A stretch of 64,000 bases of DNA, taken from assembly GCA_965226945.1 (NCBI GenBank), contig OZ245717.1, positions 4,154,001 to 4,218,000 on the forward strand. The letters run 5' to 3'. The position numbers and the translations under genes were made by a program. The notes beneath the pieces are model-generated. The model was given only the letters and a program-made list of their open reading frames with translations, ran no database searches and was not told the origin of the DNA. The DNA comes from SYLG01 sp965226945 (lineage in GTDB: Bacteria > Planctomycetota > Planctomycetia > Gemmatales > Gemmataceae). Shown piece after piece: positions 1-8,504 of this stretch; positions within the stretch are counted from its first letter, which is position 1; each line of letters begins with the position of its first letter.

Positions 1-412
1 CGGCGCCAAGCGGAGCGAAGGGCGCCGAATCGCGCTCGTCGAAAGTCAGATCATCTTCACCAATTTTGTATCCGAAAAGGGCGTCATCCCAGGAGAGGTC
101 GCGGCCGACGAGTTTCGCGTAGGGGTCGAGCAGAAGCTTGTTCTTGTTGAACCGCAGGCCGTTCTCGGGCTCGTAGGGGCCTTCGATCCGGTAGCCGTAC
201 AACTGACCCGGAAGCGCATCGGGCAGATAGCAATGCCAGACCTGGTCGGTCCGCTCGCGCACGGGAATGCGCGCGATTTCCTTCTGTGCCCCGGATTCGG
301 CGAACAGGCAGAGATAAACATTCGTGGCGTGTTCGGAAAATAGGGCGAAATTGACACCAATACCGTCGTAAGTCGCTCCCAGGGGAAACGGGCGGCCAGG
401 CCAAACGCGCAT
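1..412 (-). CDS. glgX: Glycogen debranching enzyme GlgX, N-terminal part (cut by window edge)
   Basis: The first 137 codons of a gene that runs off the left edge. The protein starts MRVWPGRPFPLGATYDG and continues with GVNFALFSEHA and YGYRIEGPYEPENGLRFN, which is the N-terminal CBM48/isoamylase-type module of GlgX/TreX enzymes. These hydrolyse alpha-1,6 branches of glycogen or limit dextrins in the cytoplasm. The ATG at 412 is preceded by a good ribosome site, GGAAAGGA, about seven bases upstream. The GH13 catalytic barrel lies outside the window, so activity cannot be judged. It is divergent from the treZ-debranching pair, giving a glycogen/trehalose locus. A distinction between GlgX and TreX is not possible from this part. 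Confidence 0.9.
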   Translation of the reverse strand, partial: MRVWPGRPFPLGATYDGIGVNFALFSEHATNVYLCLFAESGAQKEIARIPVRERTDQVWHCYLPDALPGQLYGYRIEGPYEPENGLRFNKNKLLLDPYAKLVGRDLSWDDALFGYKIGEDDLTFDERDSAPFAPLGA

Positions 413-504
413 AGAAGGTCCTTTCCAATGACTTCTCGTAAGTGCGAACCACGAAGGAAAAACGGAAATTCCTTTCTGAGTTCAAAGCATGTGCTCAGAC
501 AGTT

Positions 505-522
505 AAGCAGGTTTTGTGCCGA
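505..522 (-). promoter_or_regulatory. Candidate sigma-54 promoter for glgX
   Basis: On the minus strand the sequence reads CGGCACAAAACCTGCT. GG of the -24 box and GC of the -12 box are 12 bases apart, as sigma-54 requires. The -12 box is CTGC rather than TTGC, so it is weaker than most others in the window. It lies about 95 bases upstream of the glgX start. Confidence 0.4.
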
Positions 523-533
523 TGATTGGGATT

Positions 534-550
534 CGGGCACGATTTTTGCA
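534..550 (+). promoter_or_regulatory. Sigma-54 (-24/-12) promoter for treZ operon
   Basis: GGGCACGATTTTTGCA fits the consensus TGGCACG-N4-TTGCA except for the first base, with exact GG-to-GC spacing of 12. It lies 66 bases upstream of the chosen treZ start, just before a 20-bp tandem repeat. Confidence 0.6.
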
Positions 551-590
551 CCAGGTGTTGCCTTCATCCACCAGGTGTTGCCTTCATCCA
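551..590 (+). repeat. Perfect 20-bp tandem duplication upstream of treZ
   Basis: The unit CCAGGTGTTGCCTTCATCCA occurs twice with no gap (551-570 and 571-590). It falls in the predicted leader between the -24/-12 promoter and the treZ start. It is one of several unrelated short tandem duplications in the window. Confidence 0.95.
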
Positions 591-615
591 AATGAGGCAT
601 GGTAAAGGGGACGAT

Positions 616-2529
616 ATGAGGCCGGATCGAAGGTATCCCATTGGGGCGGAACTTCTTACCAGTGGGGCGGTCCGATTCCGCGTTTGGGCGCCTGAGCGCA
701 AGCGCGTGGATGTAAAACTGGAATCAGATGGGAAAATGGAATCCGCAGCGGGCAGTTTGTTGCCGATGGAATCGGAGAACAACGGCTATTTTTCGCTGAC
801 GACCGATCAGGCGAAAGCGGGTAGCCTCTACCGCTATCTTCTCGATGGCACCGGCCCTTTTGCCGATCCGGCCAGTCGCTTTCAACCCGAGGGACCTCAT
901 GGCCCCTCTCAGGTGATCGACCCAGGCCAATTCACCTGGACCGACCAGCATTGGACGGGCGTGGCGCCCGATCAGGCGGTGATTTATGAAATGCACCTGG
1001 GAACCTTCACGCCTGAAGGCACTTGGGCCAGCGCCGAAAAAGAACTGACGGAACTGGCATCGGTCGGCATCACCTGCATTGAAGTGATGCCGGTCAATGA
1101 TTTCCCCGGAAAATTCGGTTGGGGCTACGACGGAGTCAACTTGTTCGCGCCCAGCCGACTCTATGGAACACCTGACGAATTCAGAAGTTTCGTCAACAGC
1201 GCACACGAACTGGGAATCGGCGTCATCCTCGATGTTGTGTATAACCACATCGGTCCCGATGGCAATTTTCTCTGCGAGTTTGCCAAAGACTATTTCACCG
1301 ACAAACACAAAACCGACTGGGGCAAGGCGATCAATTTCGACGGCTCCCATCATGGTCCGGTGCGGGAGTTTTTTCTGGCCAATGCCCGCTACTGGATCGA
1401 TGAATTTCATCTGGATGGGCTACGGCTTGACGCCACGCAAAACATCTACGACGATTCGCCGCCGGCGCGCCACATTTTGACGGAAGTCGGCCGCGTGGTA
1501 CGCAAGGCGGCGCGGGGCAAAACCACATTCATTGTCAATGAAAACGAAAGCCAACACTCGGAACTGGCGCGGCCCGAAGAGCAAGGCGGCTTTGGCCTAG
1601 ATGCGCTTTGGAACGACGACTATCACCATAGCGCCATGGTCGCCCTGACCGGCAAAAGCGAAGCGTATTACACCGACTACCGGGGCAAGCCGCAGGAACT
1701 GATTTCGGCCGTTAAATACGGCTATTTGTACCAGGGCCAGTGGTACTCCTGGCAAAAACAACGCAGGGGCCACCCCGCCCTCGATCTACCGGCGCGCGCC
1801 TTCGTCAACTTCCTGCAAAACCATGATCAGGTGGCGAATTCGGCGCTCGGATTGCGCGTGCATCAGTTGTCGAGCCCAGGAAAATACCGGGCCATGCACG
1901 CGCTCACCCTGTTGGCGCCGGGCACGCCGATGCTCTTTCAGGGGCAGGAATTTGCCTGCAATTCCCCCTTCTTTTACTTTGCCGATCATGGTCCCGAACT
2001 GGGGGAAATGGTTAGAAAAGGCCGCCTGGAATTCCTTACGCAATTCCCCAGTTTGAAAGACGAGGCAGTCGCCGCGTCGGTCCCGGTGCCCAACGACCCC
2101 AAAACGTTTGAGCGCTGCAAATTGAACTTCGAGGAGCGCCAACAAAATGAACCGGCCTATCGATTGACCAAGGATCTGCTGCGCTTGCGAAAATCGGATC
2201 GGGCCTTCAGCAGGCAGTCGCGCGTCGATGGCGCGGTGCTCGGCGACCATGCCCTGGTGCTGCGCTTCTTTCAAGACGACGGAATGGATCGCTTGGTCAT
2301 CGTCAACCTCGGCAGCGACCTGGATTTCAAAACTTGTCCCGAACCCTTACTCGCGCCTCCGCAAGGTTACTTTTGGGACCTGGCGCTCTCGACCGAACAG
2401 GGCCAGTATGGGGGAGGCGGCGCGACCGTACCCGACACGAAAGATCAAGGCTGGCATATCGCCGGAGAGAGCACGGTCGTTCTGGTGCCCACCAAGAAGG
2501 CCCCTGCTGAAGGAGGGAGTGCGTCGTGA
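616..2529 (+). CDS. treZ: Malto-oligosyltrehalose trehalohydrolase TreZ
   Basis: A GH13 enzyme that releases trehalose from maltooligosyl-trehalose (TreY-TreZ pathway), cytoplasmic. Visible signatures are FRVWAPE in the N-terminal beta domain, YEMHLGTFTPEG, GWGYDGVNLFAP, DVVYNHIGPDGN near residue 206, the nucleophile in GLRLDATQ (about D272), the acid/base Glu in IVNENE (about E309), and NHDQVAN (about D404). At 637 residues it is a little longer than typical bacterial TreZ. The frame is open further upstream to 526, but ATG 616 has AAAGGGG at the right distance and lies downstream of the promoter and repeat. Its stop overlaps the next start (TGATG), so the two are translationally coupled. 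No TreY or TreS gene is in the window. GlgB-like function was considered, but the TreZ-specific strings fit better. Confidence 0.9.
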   Translation: MRPDRRYPIGAELLTSGAVRFRVWAPERKRVDVKLESDGKMESAAGSLLPMESENNGYFSLTTDQAKAGSLYRYLLDGTGPFADPASRFQPEGPHGPSQVIDPGQFTWTDQHWTGVAPDQAVIYEMHLGTFTPEGTWASAEKELTELASVGITCIEVMPVNDFPGKFGWGYDGVNLFAPSRLYGTPDEFRSFVNSAHELGIGVILDVVYNHIGPDGNFLCEFAKDYFTDKHKTDWGKAINFDGSHHGPVREFFLANARYWIDEFHLDGLRLDATQNIYDDSPPARHILTEVGRVVRKAARGKTTFIVNENESQHSELARPEEQGGFGLDALWNDDYHHSAMVALTGKSEAYYTDYRGKPQELISAVKYGYLYQGQWYSWQKQRRGHPALDLPARAFVNFLQNHDQVANSALGLRVHQLSSPGKYRAMHALTLLAPGTPMLFQGQEFACNSPFFYFADHGPELGEMVRKGRLEFLTQFPSLKDEAVAASVPVPNDPKTFERCKLNFEERQQNEPAYRLTKDLLRLRKSDRAFSRQSRVDGAVLGDHALVLRFFQDDGMDRLVIVNLGSDLDFKTCPEPLLAPPQGYFWDLALSTEQGQYGGGGATVPDTKDQGWHIAGESTVVLVPTKKAPAEGGSAS

Positions 2530-4571
2530 TGCAAGAACCAACATTGGCGCCGGTTCGCCGGATCCTTGGTCTCGACCTGAATCATATGCTCGATCGGGAA
2601 TGGCTGGTCACCAATGGCCTGGGAGGTTTCGCTTCAGGAACGATCAGCGGTGCCGCCACGCGCCGCTACCACGGCCTGCTTGTTGCGGCTCATCCCGCCC
2701 CTTTGGGGCGTTTGATGATGTTCAACCACTTGATCGAGCAGTTTCGCTTTCCCGATTGGTCGGTCGTGACCGTCGGCGGCCTGGAACATCGAGACAAGCT
2801 CGACATATTGGGGGCCGACCTCTTGAAGGAATTCCGGCTCGAATCGGGGTTGCCCGTCTGGCGCTATGAGTCGCACAACCATGTCATCGAAAAGCGACTC
2901 TTCATGCCAAACCGGCACAATACGGTCCACGTCATCTACACCCTGATCGAGGGTCCAGGACCGGTGCGCCTCAAACTTCGCCCCTCGGTTCATTTTCGCT
3001 CATACGATGCGCCGGTGAGCGCTATCATGCGGCGAGCCTACACCTTGACGGCCACCGAAGATCGCTACGAACTGGCGGGCGAAGACAACAACATGCCCGT
3101 GTTGCGGTTTTTCCTACACGGCGATCAGGGCGCGTTGACTCTTGCCGGGGCCCAGGTTCCCGATGTGCTTTACCGGGTCGAGGAAGATCGAGGCTATGAA
3201 GGGGTCGGCGCGCTGTTCAATCCCGGCCTCTTTCGGGTGAACTTGCTGGCGAATCGGCCGGTCACCTTGACGGCTTCCACGGAGAGCTGGGATCAGATCA
3301 TGGCTCTCGCGCCGGCCGATGCCCTCAAGGGAGAAATGGTCCGGCGCACCCGTCTGATCGAAGCAGGTGATCCGGCGGTCCGCACCGAGTTCGGCGCGGA
3401 GCTGATTCTGGCCGCCGACCAATTCGTCATCACACCGGCAGGGCGCCCGCTCGACACCGCCCGGGCTCATGCCACCGGCGATGAAGCCCGCACCGTAATC
3501 GCGGGGTATCACTGGTTCACCGACTGGGGACGCGACACGATGATCAGCCTGGAAGGGTTGACTCTGGTCACGGGGCGATCCAAGGAAGCCGGTTCGATTT
3601 TGCGCACCTTCGCCGGCCATGTACGCGACGGCCTGATCCCCAACTACTTCCCCGACGGCGAAAATCAGGGGGTTTACCATACCGCCGATGCGACCTTGTG
3701 GTTTTTCCACGCGCTGGGCCGTTACCTCGACGCGACGCAAGACCGCGCGATGCTGCGCGATCTGATTCCCATGCTCAAAGAGATCGTGGCGAAGCACCAG
3801 GCGGGAACGCGCTTCGGCATTGGCGTCGATCCGGCCGATGGATTGTTGCGGCAGGGGGCGCAAGGATATCAACTGACCTGGATGGATGCCAAGGTGGGCG
3901 ACTGGGTCGTCACGCCCAGGCGAGGCAAGGCGGTGGAAATCAATGCGCTCTGGTTCAACGCTTTGAAACTGCTTGCCACCTGGCTTCGCGAGGAAAATGC
4001 AGGTGGAGCCGAAGCAATCGAGGCGGCCGCCCAAAAAGCCCAAGATTCGTTCAACCGGCGCTTCTGGAACCCGACGTCCAACTGCCTGTTCGACGTCGTC
4101 GATGGCGAAACGGGGGATGACCCAGCCTGCCGGCCCAACCAGGTGTTCGCGATCTCGCTGCCTCATCCGATTCTTGATCGCAGCCACTGGGCCTCGGTCA
4201 TGAAGATCGCGCAGGAAAAGCTGCTCACGCCGGTCGGCCTGCGCTCGTTATCTCCGGATCACCCCGACTTCAAGGTGAAGTATTATGGCGATCTGCGCGC
4301 GCGCGATGCGGCCTATCACCAGGGAACGATCTGGGCCTGGTTGATTGGGCCGTTCATCGACGCCTGGTGGAAGACCTTCCCGGACAAGCTGGCCGAAGGC
4401 CGCCATCTCCTCGATGGGTTTGAAGCCCATCTGTCCGAAGCGTGCATCGGCACGATCAGTGAAGTCTTCGACGCCGAGAAACCGTTCTGCCCGCGCGCTT
4501 GCATCGCCCAGGCCTGGAGCGTGGCGGAAGTGTTGCGCTGCTTGAAGAAGTTTCAGGTCAAGGATGCTTGA
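2529..4571 (+). CDS. Amylo-alpha-1,6-glucosidase (glycogen debranching enzyme, GDE type)
   Basis: About 680 residues. It begins with the GDE N-terminal signature: REWLVTNGLGGFASGT followed by RRYHGLLVA. The catalytic (alpha/alpha)6 part contains YHWFTDWGRDTMISLEG near residue 330 and YHQGTIWAWLIGPFIDAWW near the C-terminus. This is the archaeal/bacterial GH133-like debranching family, different from the divergent GlgX, so the locus has two kinds of debranching enzyme. Start: GTG 2526 and ATG 2529 are adjacent; AGGAGGG lies about ten bases upstream. ATG 2529 gives the classic TGATG overlap with treZ. A perfect 18-bp hairpin follows about 100 bases downstream. Confidence 0.92.
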   Translation: MQEPTLAPVRRILGLDLNHMLDREWLVTNGLGGFASGTISGAATRRYHGLLVAAHPAPLGRLMMFNHLIEQFRFPDWSVVTVGGLEHRDKLDILGADLLKEFRLESGLPVWRYESHNHVIEKRLFMPNRHNTVHVIYTLIEGPGPVRLKLRPSVHFRSYDAPVSAIMRRAYTLTATEDRYELAGEDNNMPVLRFFLHGDQGALTLAGAQVPDVLYRVEEDRGYEGVGALFNPGLFRVNLLANRPVTLTASTESWDQIMALAPADALKGEMVRRTRLIEAGDPAVRTEFGAELILAADQFVITPAGRPLDTARAHATGDEARTVIAGYHWFTDWGRDTMISLEGLTLVTGRSKEAGSILRTFAGHVRDGLIPNYFPDGENQGVYHTADATLWFFHALGRYLDATQDRAMLRDLIPMLKEIVAKHQAGTRFGIGVDPADGLLRQGAQGYQLTWMDAKVGDWVVTPRRGKAVEINALWFNALKLLATWLREENAGGAEAIEAAAQKAQDSFNRRFWNPTSNCLFDVVDGETGDDPACRPNQVFAISLPHPILDRSHWASVMKIAQEKLLTPVGLRSLSPDHPDFKVKYYGDLRARDAAYHQGTIWAWLIGPFIDAWWKTFPDKLAEGRHLLDGFEAHLSEACIGTISEVFDAEKPFCPRACIAQAWSVAEVLRCLKKFQVKDA

Positions 4572-4668
4572 TCGAACCGGCAGGAAATGTTCACGCTTCC
4601 CACCGGTCGGATCTGCTGCCATCCAAGCACCATCGATTGGGATGAATGCGGCACAACCTGGGAAAATT

Positions 4669-4707
4669 ATTTGAGGTAAGAGAGTCGAAGACTCTCTTAC
4701 CTCAAAT
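4669..4707. terminator. Perfect 18-bp hairpin between convergent genes
   Basis: Arms ATTTGAGGTAAGAGAGTC (4669-4686) and its exact complement (4690-4707) around a GAA loop. It lies between the ends of the debranching enzyme gene (+) and the ABC exporter gene (-), five bases from the latter stop. It has no long T tract on either strand, so it is either a bidirectional terminator or an mRNA 3' stabiliser. Confidence 0.65.
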
Positions 4708-4711
4708 CGTT

Positions 4712-6538
4712 CTAAGCCACCATCTCGGCGGAATGAATCAATTCGGTAAAGACCCCGCCGCGGCTTGCCAGATCGGAATAGGTTCCTTCTTCGACGATTT
4801 TTCCGGTCTGGAACACCAGAATCCGGTCGGCATCTTTCAAGGTGGTCAGGCGGTGGGCCACCAGCACCACGGTGCGATCCTGGCGAGCGTACTCGATCGC
4901 CTTCTTGATCTGACGTTCATTGATGCTGTCCAGCGCCGAAGTCCCTTCATCGAGGATCAAGATGGGTGGGTCTTTCAAAAACACTCGCGCCAGCGCGATC
5001 CTTTGACGCTGGCCGCCGGAGAGGTTCGAGCCCCGATCGAGCACTCGTGCCATATATCCCTTTGGATTCTCGACGATCTCATCGTGAATGCAGGCCAAGC
5101 GGGCCGCGACTTCCACCATTTCGGGCGTCGCATCCGGGATTCCATAGGTGATGTTTTCGGCGATGGTCCCATGAATGATGAACGGGTTTTGTCCCACATA
5201 ACCGATCAAGCGCCCAATGTCCGCGCGCGACAATCGGTCGAGGTCGGCCCGGCCGACACGCACCTGCCCCGAGCTGGGATGGGTCAGGCGCATGAGCACG
5301 CGCAACAGGGTGGTCTTGCCGCATCCGGACGGGCCGGCAATGCCGATCGTTTCGCCGTGGCGGATGCACATCGAGATCTTGTCGAGCGCTCGTTTCGACG
5401 ATCCCGCTTCGGTGGGATAGTCCAGCACCAGTTCTTCACAGGAGATGAGGGGTTCGCCTTTTTCGAGTACGGGAGATTCCGTGTGATCCGGGTTGAAGGA
5501 GCGGTCCTGGGGTTGATCGAGCATCGATTGCAAGTTGGCGACCTCGAGGCTGCACTCGTGGCCTTCATCCAGCGCGCGATGAACTTCGTTCATCGGGGCC
5601 ATGACCGTGAGGAAGAGCATCGAAAAGGTCAAAATGTCGCCATAGGTGATCTGGCCATCCACGGCGAGGTAGACCCCCAGGCCGAGCACGAGGATATGAA
5701 AGAACCCTTCGTTCAAAGCCCGCGCGGCCCCGAAGAGCGACATTTCCAGATGGTGCCGGCGTTCCATGCTGCGCAGACTTTTCGTTTCGTCGTCGAATCG
5801 TTTCAACTCGTAATTCTCGGTATGAGCGGCGCGGACATAGTCGATGCCGCCCAGGAGTTCCGAGATCGAACCGTCGATTTTTTCCCTCCCGCCGATCAAT
5901 CGCAAACGAATTCCTTTTTGGGAAGCGAGTTGCCGAACCGTGAGCCAGATCGAAATGGGGATGACGCCCGCCATGGCCACGGCCAGGATGGGTTTCTTGC
6001 TCAACGCGGCCGCGATGGCAAAGCCGCCGGTGACAAAAGGAGGGAGGCAATCGAGAAGAATGAGCCGGACAAAGCGGACGGTGCCCACGACGCTGCGGCC
6101 GATGCGTCCTTGCAGCGTGCCGATCTTTTCCTTGGAAAGATGAGCCAGGTCGGATTTGATCAGCTTGCCGATCACCATTACCGACAGGCGTTGTTCAAAG
6201 CGCGTGCAAGCCGATTCGACAAGCGCGCGGCGGCCCACCTGAATCAGTTCCCGGGCCACATAGATGCCGGCAATCCAGCCGAGGATGACGGCGGCCGAGC
6301 GCAAGATTTCGTCTTTATCAGCGCCCGCGGCGTTTTTCACGCCGTCGACCAGGTCGCCCAGCAAAAGGGGGAAGGCGATGTTGCAGCCGCTGACGATTGT
6401 CAGAAGGACGGTCGCCGCCGCAAAGGCCAGTTTCTGTTTTCGTGGAACCATCGACCAGACGGTGCGTCCGCTGCGGAACACCAGTCCTGCTTCCGCGAAA
6501 AAGCCCTGAAAGGAAATCGTTTTTTCGGTGGAGTTCAT
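4712..6538 (-). CDS. ABC exporter, fused membrane and ATPase domains
   Basis: A 608-residue half-transporter of the MsbA/LmrA type: about six membrane segments in residues 30-320 (type I exporter fold) and a nucleotide-binding domain in about 345-590. All ATPase motifs are intact: Walker A GPSGCGKTTLL, Q-loop YVGQNPF, signature LSGGQRQRIALAR, Walker B ILILDEGTSALD, and the switch His in VLVAHRL. It should work as a homodimer in the inner membrane. The substrate cannot be told from sequence; lipid, drug or glycan export are all possible. It stands alone, divergent from the HAD-ATPase gene. A -24/-12 promoter with near-consensus sequence lies about 70 bases upstream. Confidence 0.92.
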   Translation of the reverse strand: MNSTEKTISFQGFFAEAGLVFRSGRTVWSMVPRKQKLAFAAATVLLTIVSGCNIAFPLLLGDLVDGVKNAAGADKDEILRSAAVILGWIAGIYVARELIQVGRRALVESACTRFEQRLSVMVIGKLIKSDLAHLSKEKIGTLQGRIGRSVVGTVRFVRLILLDCLPPFVTGGFAIAAALSKKPILAVAMAGVIPISIWLTVRQLASQKGIRLRLIGGREKIDGSISELLGGIDYVRAAHTENYELKRFDDETKSLRSMERRHHLEMSLFGAARALNEGFFHILVLGLGVYLAVDGQITYGDILTFSMLFLTVMAPMNEVHRALDEGHECSLEVANLQSMLDQPQDRSFNPDHTESPVLEKGEPLISCEELVLDYPTEAGSSKRALDKISMCIRHGETIGIAGPSGCGKTTLLRVLMRLTHPSSGQVRVGRADLDRLSRADIGRLIGYVGQNPFIIHGTIAENITYGIPDATPEMVEVAARLACIHDEIVENPKGYMARVLDRGSNLSGGQRQRIALARVFLKDPPILILDEGTSALDSINERQIKKAIEYARQDRTVVLVAHRLTTLKDADRILVFQTGKIVEEGTYSDLASRGGVFTELIHSAEMVA

Positions 6539-6603
6539 CTGTACCAGTCCGTTGATCTGTAAGCCGAAAAATCATCCGCCATTCAGAGAGGTGCCTTTTC
6601 CAT

Positions 6604-6621
6604 AGGCAATCCATGTGCCAG
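6604..6621 (-). promoter_or_regulatory. Sigma-54 promoter for the ABC exporter
   Basis: The minus strand reads TGGCACATGGATTGCC, matching TGGCACG-N4-TTGCA at all key positions with GG-to-GC spacing of 12. It overlaps a candidate promoter for the divergent gene. Confidence 0.6.
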
Positions 6622-6636
6622 GTACGGAAGTTGCTG
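6619..6636 (+). promoter_or_regulatory. Candidate sigma-54 promoter for the HAD-ATPase gene
   Basis: AGGTACGGAAGTTGCT has GG and GC 12 bases apart and a good -12 box (TTGCT). The -24 box is degenerate (AGGTACG). It points toward the gene at 6673 and shares bases with the minus-strand promoter. Confidence 0.35.
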
Positions 6637-6672
6637 TGATGAGATTCGGACGGGAAAGAGGGAAAACGATTT

Positions 6673-8397
6673 ATGAAATTCCACGCACTGGCGACGGACT
6701 ACGATGGCACGATCGCCCTGAACGGCAGGGTGGACGATGCGACTCTGGGTGCCTTGAAAAAGATCCGTGAATCGGGCCGCAAGCTGATCATGGTAACGGG
6801 TCGCGAACTGGATGACCTTTTCAAGAATTTTGAACAGGTTGAACTGTTCGATCGGATCGTCGCGGAGAATGGCGCGCTCGTCTACAATCCCGCCACCAAG
6901 GAGATGAGCCTGATCGGTTCGCCCCCCTCCGAAGCGTTCATCGAGGAATTGAAACGCCGGGGCGTGCCATCCATTTCTGTCGGTCACGTCATTGTTGCGA
7001 CCTGGGAGCCCTTTCAAAGTGTCGTGCTGGATGTGATTCGCGACCTGGGGCTCGAATTGCAAGTCATTTTCAACAAGGGGGCGGTGATGATCCTCCCTTC
7101 GGGGGTCAATAAGGCGAGCGGGCTCTCGCTGGCCCTGACGGAAATGGGCTTATCGCGCCATAACACGGTCGGCGTGGGCGATGCGGAGAACGACCACGCG
7201 TTTCTTGAAATGTGCGGTTGCGCCGTGGCCGTTTCGAATGCGATCCCGGCGGTGAAGGACCGCGTGGACCTGGTCATGCAGGCAGACCATGGGGCCGGCG
7301 TGACGGAACTGATCGAGCGCATGCTCGCGGACGATCTGAGCGGCGTGAGCGATGAATCGATCCATCTGGGCGCGCTCGACGGTGGCGAGCCGGTCGGTCT
7401 TTGCCCCTCGTCGCAGGGCATCCTTGTGTGCGGCAGTTCCGGCGCCGGTAAATCGACTCTGACCACCGGCGTACTCGAAAGAATGGCGGCCAAGGGTTAC
7501 CAAATTGCCATTTTCGATCCGGAGGGCGATTACGATCTCCTCTATTTTGCCATCGCCCTGGGAAGTCCGCAGCGGGCGCCGCTGGTCGAGGAAGCGCTCG
7601 ATATCTTGAAAGACCCTTCCCGCAATTTGTCGGTGAATTTGCTCGGCATTCCCCTGGAGCATCGGCCCGCGTTTTTTGCCGAGTTTCTGCCGCGGATCCT
7701 GGAGCTACGCGCCCGCACGGGGCGGCCTCATCTCATCGTTATCGATGAAGCGCATCATTTGCTTCCCGTCGAATGGGGCCCGGCCAAGACCGTGTTGTCG
7801 GAACGCACGCGGGGCATTTTGTACATCACCGTCAATCCTGAAACCGTCGCGCCGGCAGTGCTTGAAACGGTCGACACGCTCATTGCCGTGGGAGATGAGC
7901 CGGGAAAAACGATCGACTCCTTTTGCAAGGCGGTGGGAAGCAAATCCGGTTTGAAGGCCGAGGTAACGAAATTGCCGCCGGGAGATGTGCTGCTTTACAA
8001 GCGCCGGGAATCGGCCACGGTGCTCGTTCATTCCGAGAAGCCCACAACGGAAAGAAAAAGGCACTCGCGCAAGTACGCGGAAGGGAACCTGGGATCCTCC
8101 CGAAGCTTCTATTTCCGCGGCCCCGAGGGGAAGCTCAACCTGAAAGCCCACAATCTCGTCATGTTCCTTCAGCTTGCCGATGGCGTTGACGACGAGACCT
8201 GGAGGTTTCATCTCAAGCGACGCGAGTACTCCTACTGGATGCATCGCTACATCAAGGATGCGGAACTGGCTTTTGAGGTGGGCGCGATCGAAAGAAATGA
8301 GAAACTCAGCGACAAGGAATCGCGGGCGGCGATACGCAATAGTATCGAGTCGCGGTACACGCTTCCGGCCGACAAGCCCTCGGGAAAAATCAACTGA
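6673..8397 (+). CDS. HAD-IIB phosphatase fused to HerA-like P-loop ATPase
   Basis: 574 residues with two parts. Residues 1-220 are a Cof-type HAD hydrolase: catalytic DYDGT (9-13), MVTGRE, and GVGDAENDHAFL for Mg binding. Residues about 235-470 are a P-loop ATPase: Walker A GSSGAGKST near 254, FDPEGDYD, and Walker B LIVIDEAHH near 355, like the DUF87/HerA group. The last 100 residues (GSSRSFYFRGPEGKLNLKAHN onward) are a separate conserved-looking tail. The HAD part suggests sugar-phosphate or small phosphoester hydrolysis; the role of the ATPase is unknown. ATG 6673 is preceded by AGGGAAAA. It is divergent from the ABC exporter, with 134 bases between. Confidence 0.85.
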   Translation: MKFHALATDYDGTIALNGRVDDATLGALKKIRESGRKLIMVTGRELDDLFKNFEQVELFDRIVAENGALVYNPATKEMSLIGSPPSEAFIEELKRRGVPSISVGHVIVATWEPFQSVVLDVIRDLGLELQVIFNKGAVMILPSGVNKASGLSLALTEMGLSRHNTVGVGDAENDHAFLEMCGCAVAVSNAIPAVKDRVDLVMQADHGAGVTELIERMLADDLSGVSDESIHLGALDGGEPVGLCPSSQGILVCGSSGAGKSTLTTGVLERMAAKGYQIAIFDPEGDYDLLYFAIALGSPQRAPLVEEALDILKDPSRNLSVNLLGIPLEHRPAFFAEFLPRILELRARTGRPHLIVIDEAHHLLPVEWGPAKTVLSERTRGILYITVNPETVAPAVLETVDTLIAVGDEPGKTIDSFCKAVGSKSGLKAEVTKLPPGDVLLYKRRESATVLVHSEKPTTERKRHSRKYAEGNLGSSRSFYFRGPEGKLNLKAHNLVMFLQLADGVDDETWRFHLKRREYSYWMHRYIKDAELAFEVGAIERNEKLSDKESRAAIRNSIESRYTLPADKPSGKIN

Positions 8398-8432
8398 TTC
8401 CGTGGCGATAAAACGGGCTTCTTCTCGCTCCC

Positions 8433-8450
8433 ACGGCATGGTTCTTGCGG
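8433..8450 (+). promoter_or_regulatory. Sigma-54 promoter for the DUF2171 gene
   Basis: CGGCATGGTTCTTGCG, with GG (8435) and GC (8447) 12 bases apart. It is about 57 bases upstream of the start codon and the only good promoter seen in that gap. Confidence 0.6.
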
Positions 8451-8504
8451 AATTTTAGGGAGTGAAAATGGCAGTCGGCCATTTGCCAAAACAAGGAGAA
8501 GAAC

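Noticed and set aside
551..590. Tandem repeat considered as a CRISPR or att site
   Set aside because: Only two copies with no spacers, and no integrase or cas genes nearby.
3114..4187. A 357-codon minus-strand frame inside the debranching enzyme gene
   Set aside because: Antisense shadow without domain or start signals.
4646..6562. A 638-codon plus-strand open frame opposite the ABC exporter
   Set aside because: It mirrors the exporter gene, whose ATPase motifs are all intact. The plus-strand translation is His/Asp/Gln-rich with no domain and has no ribosome site.
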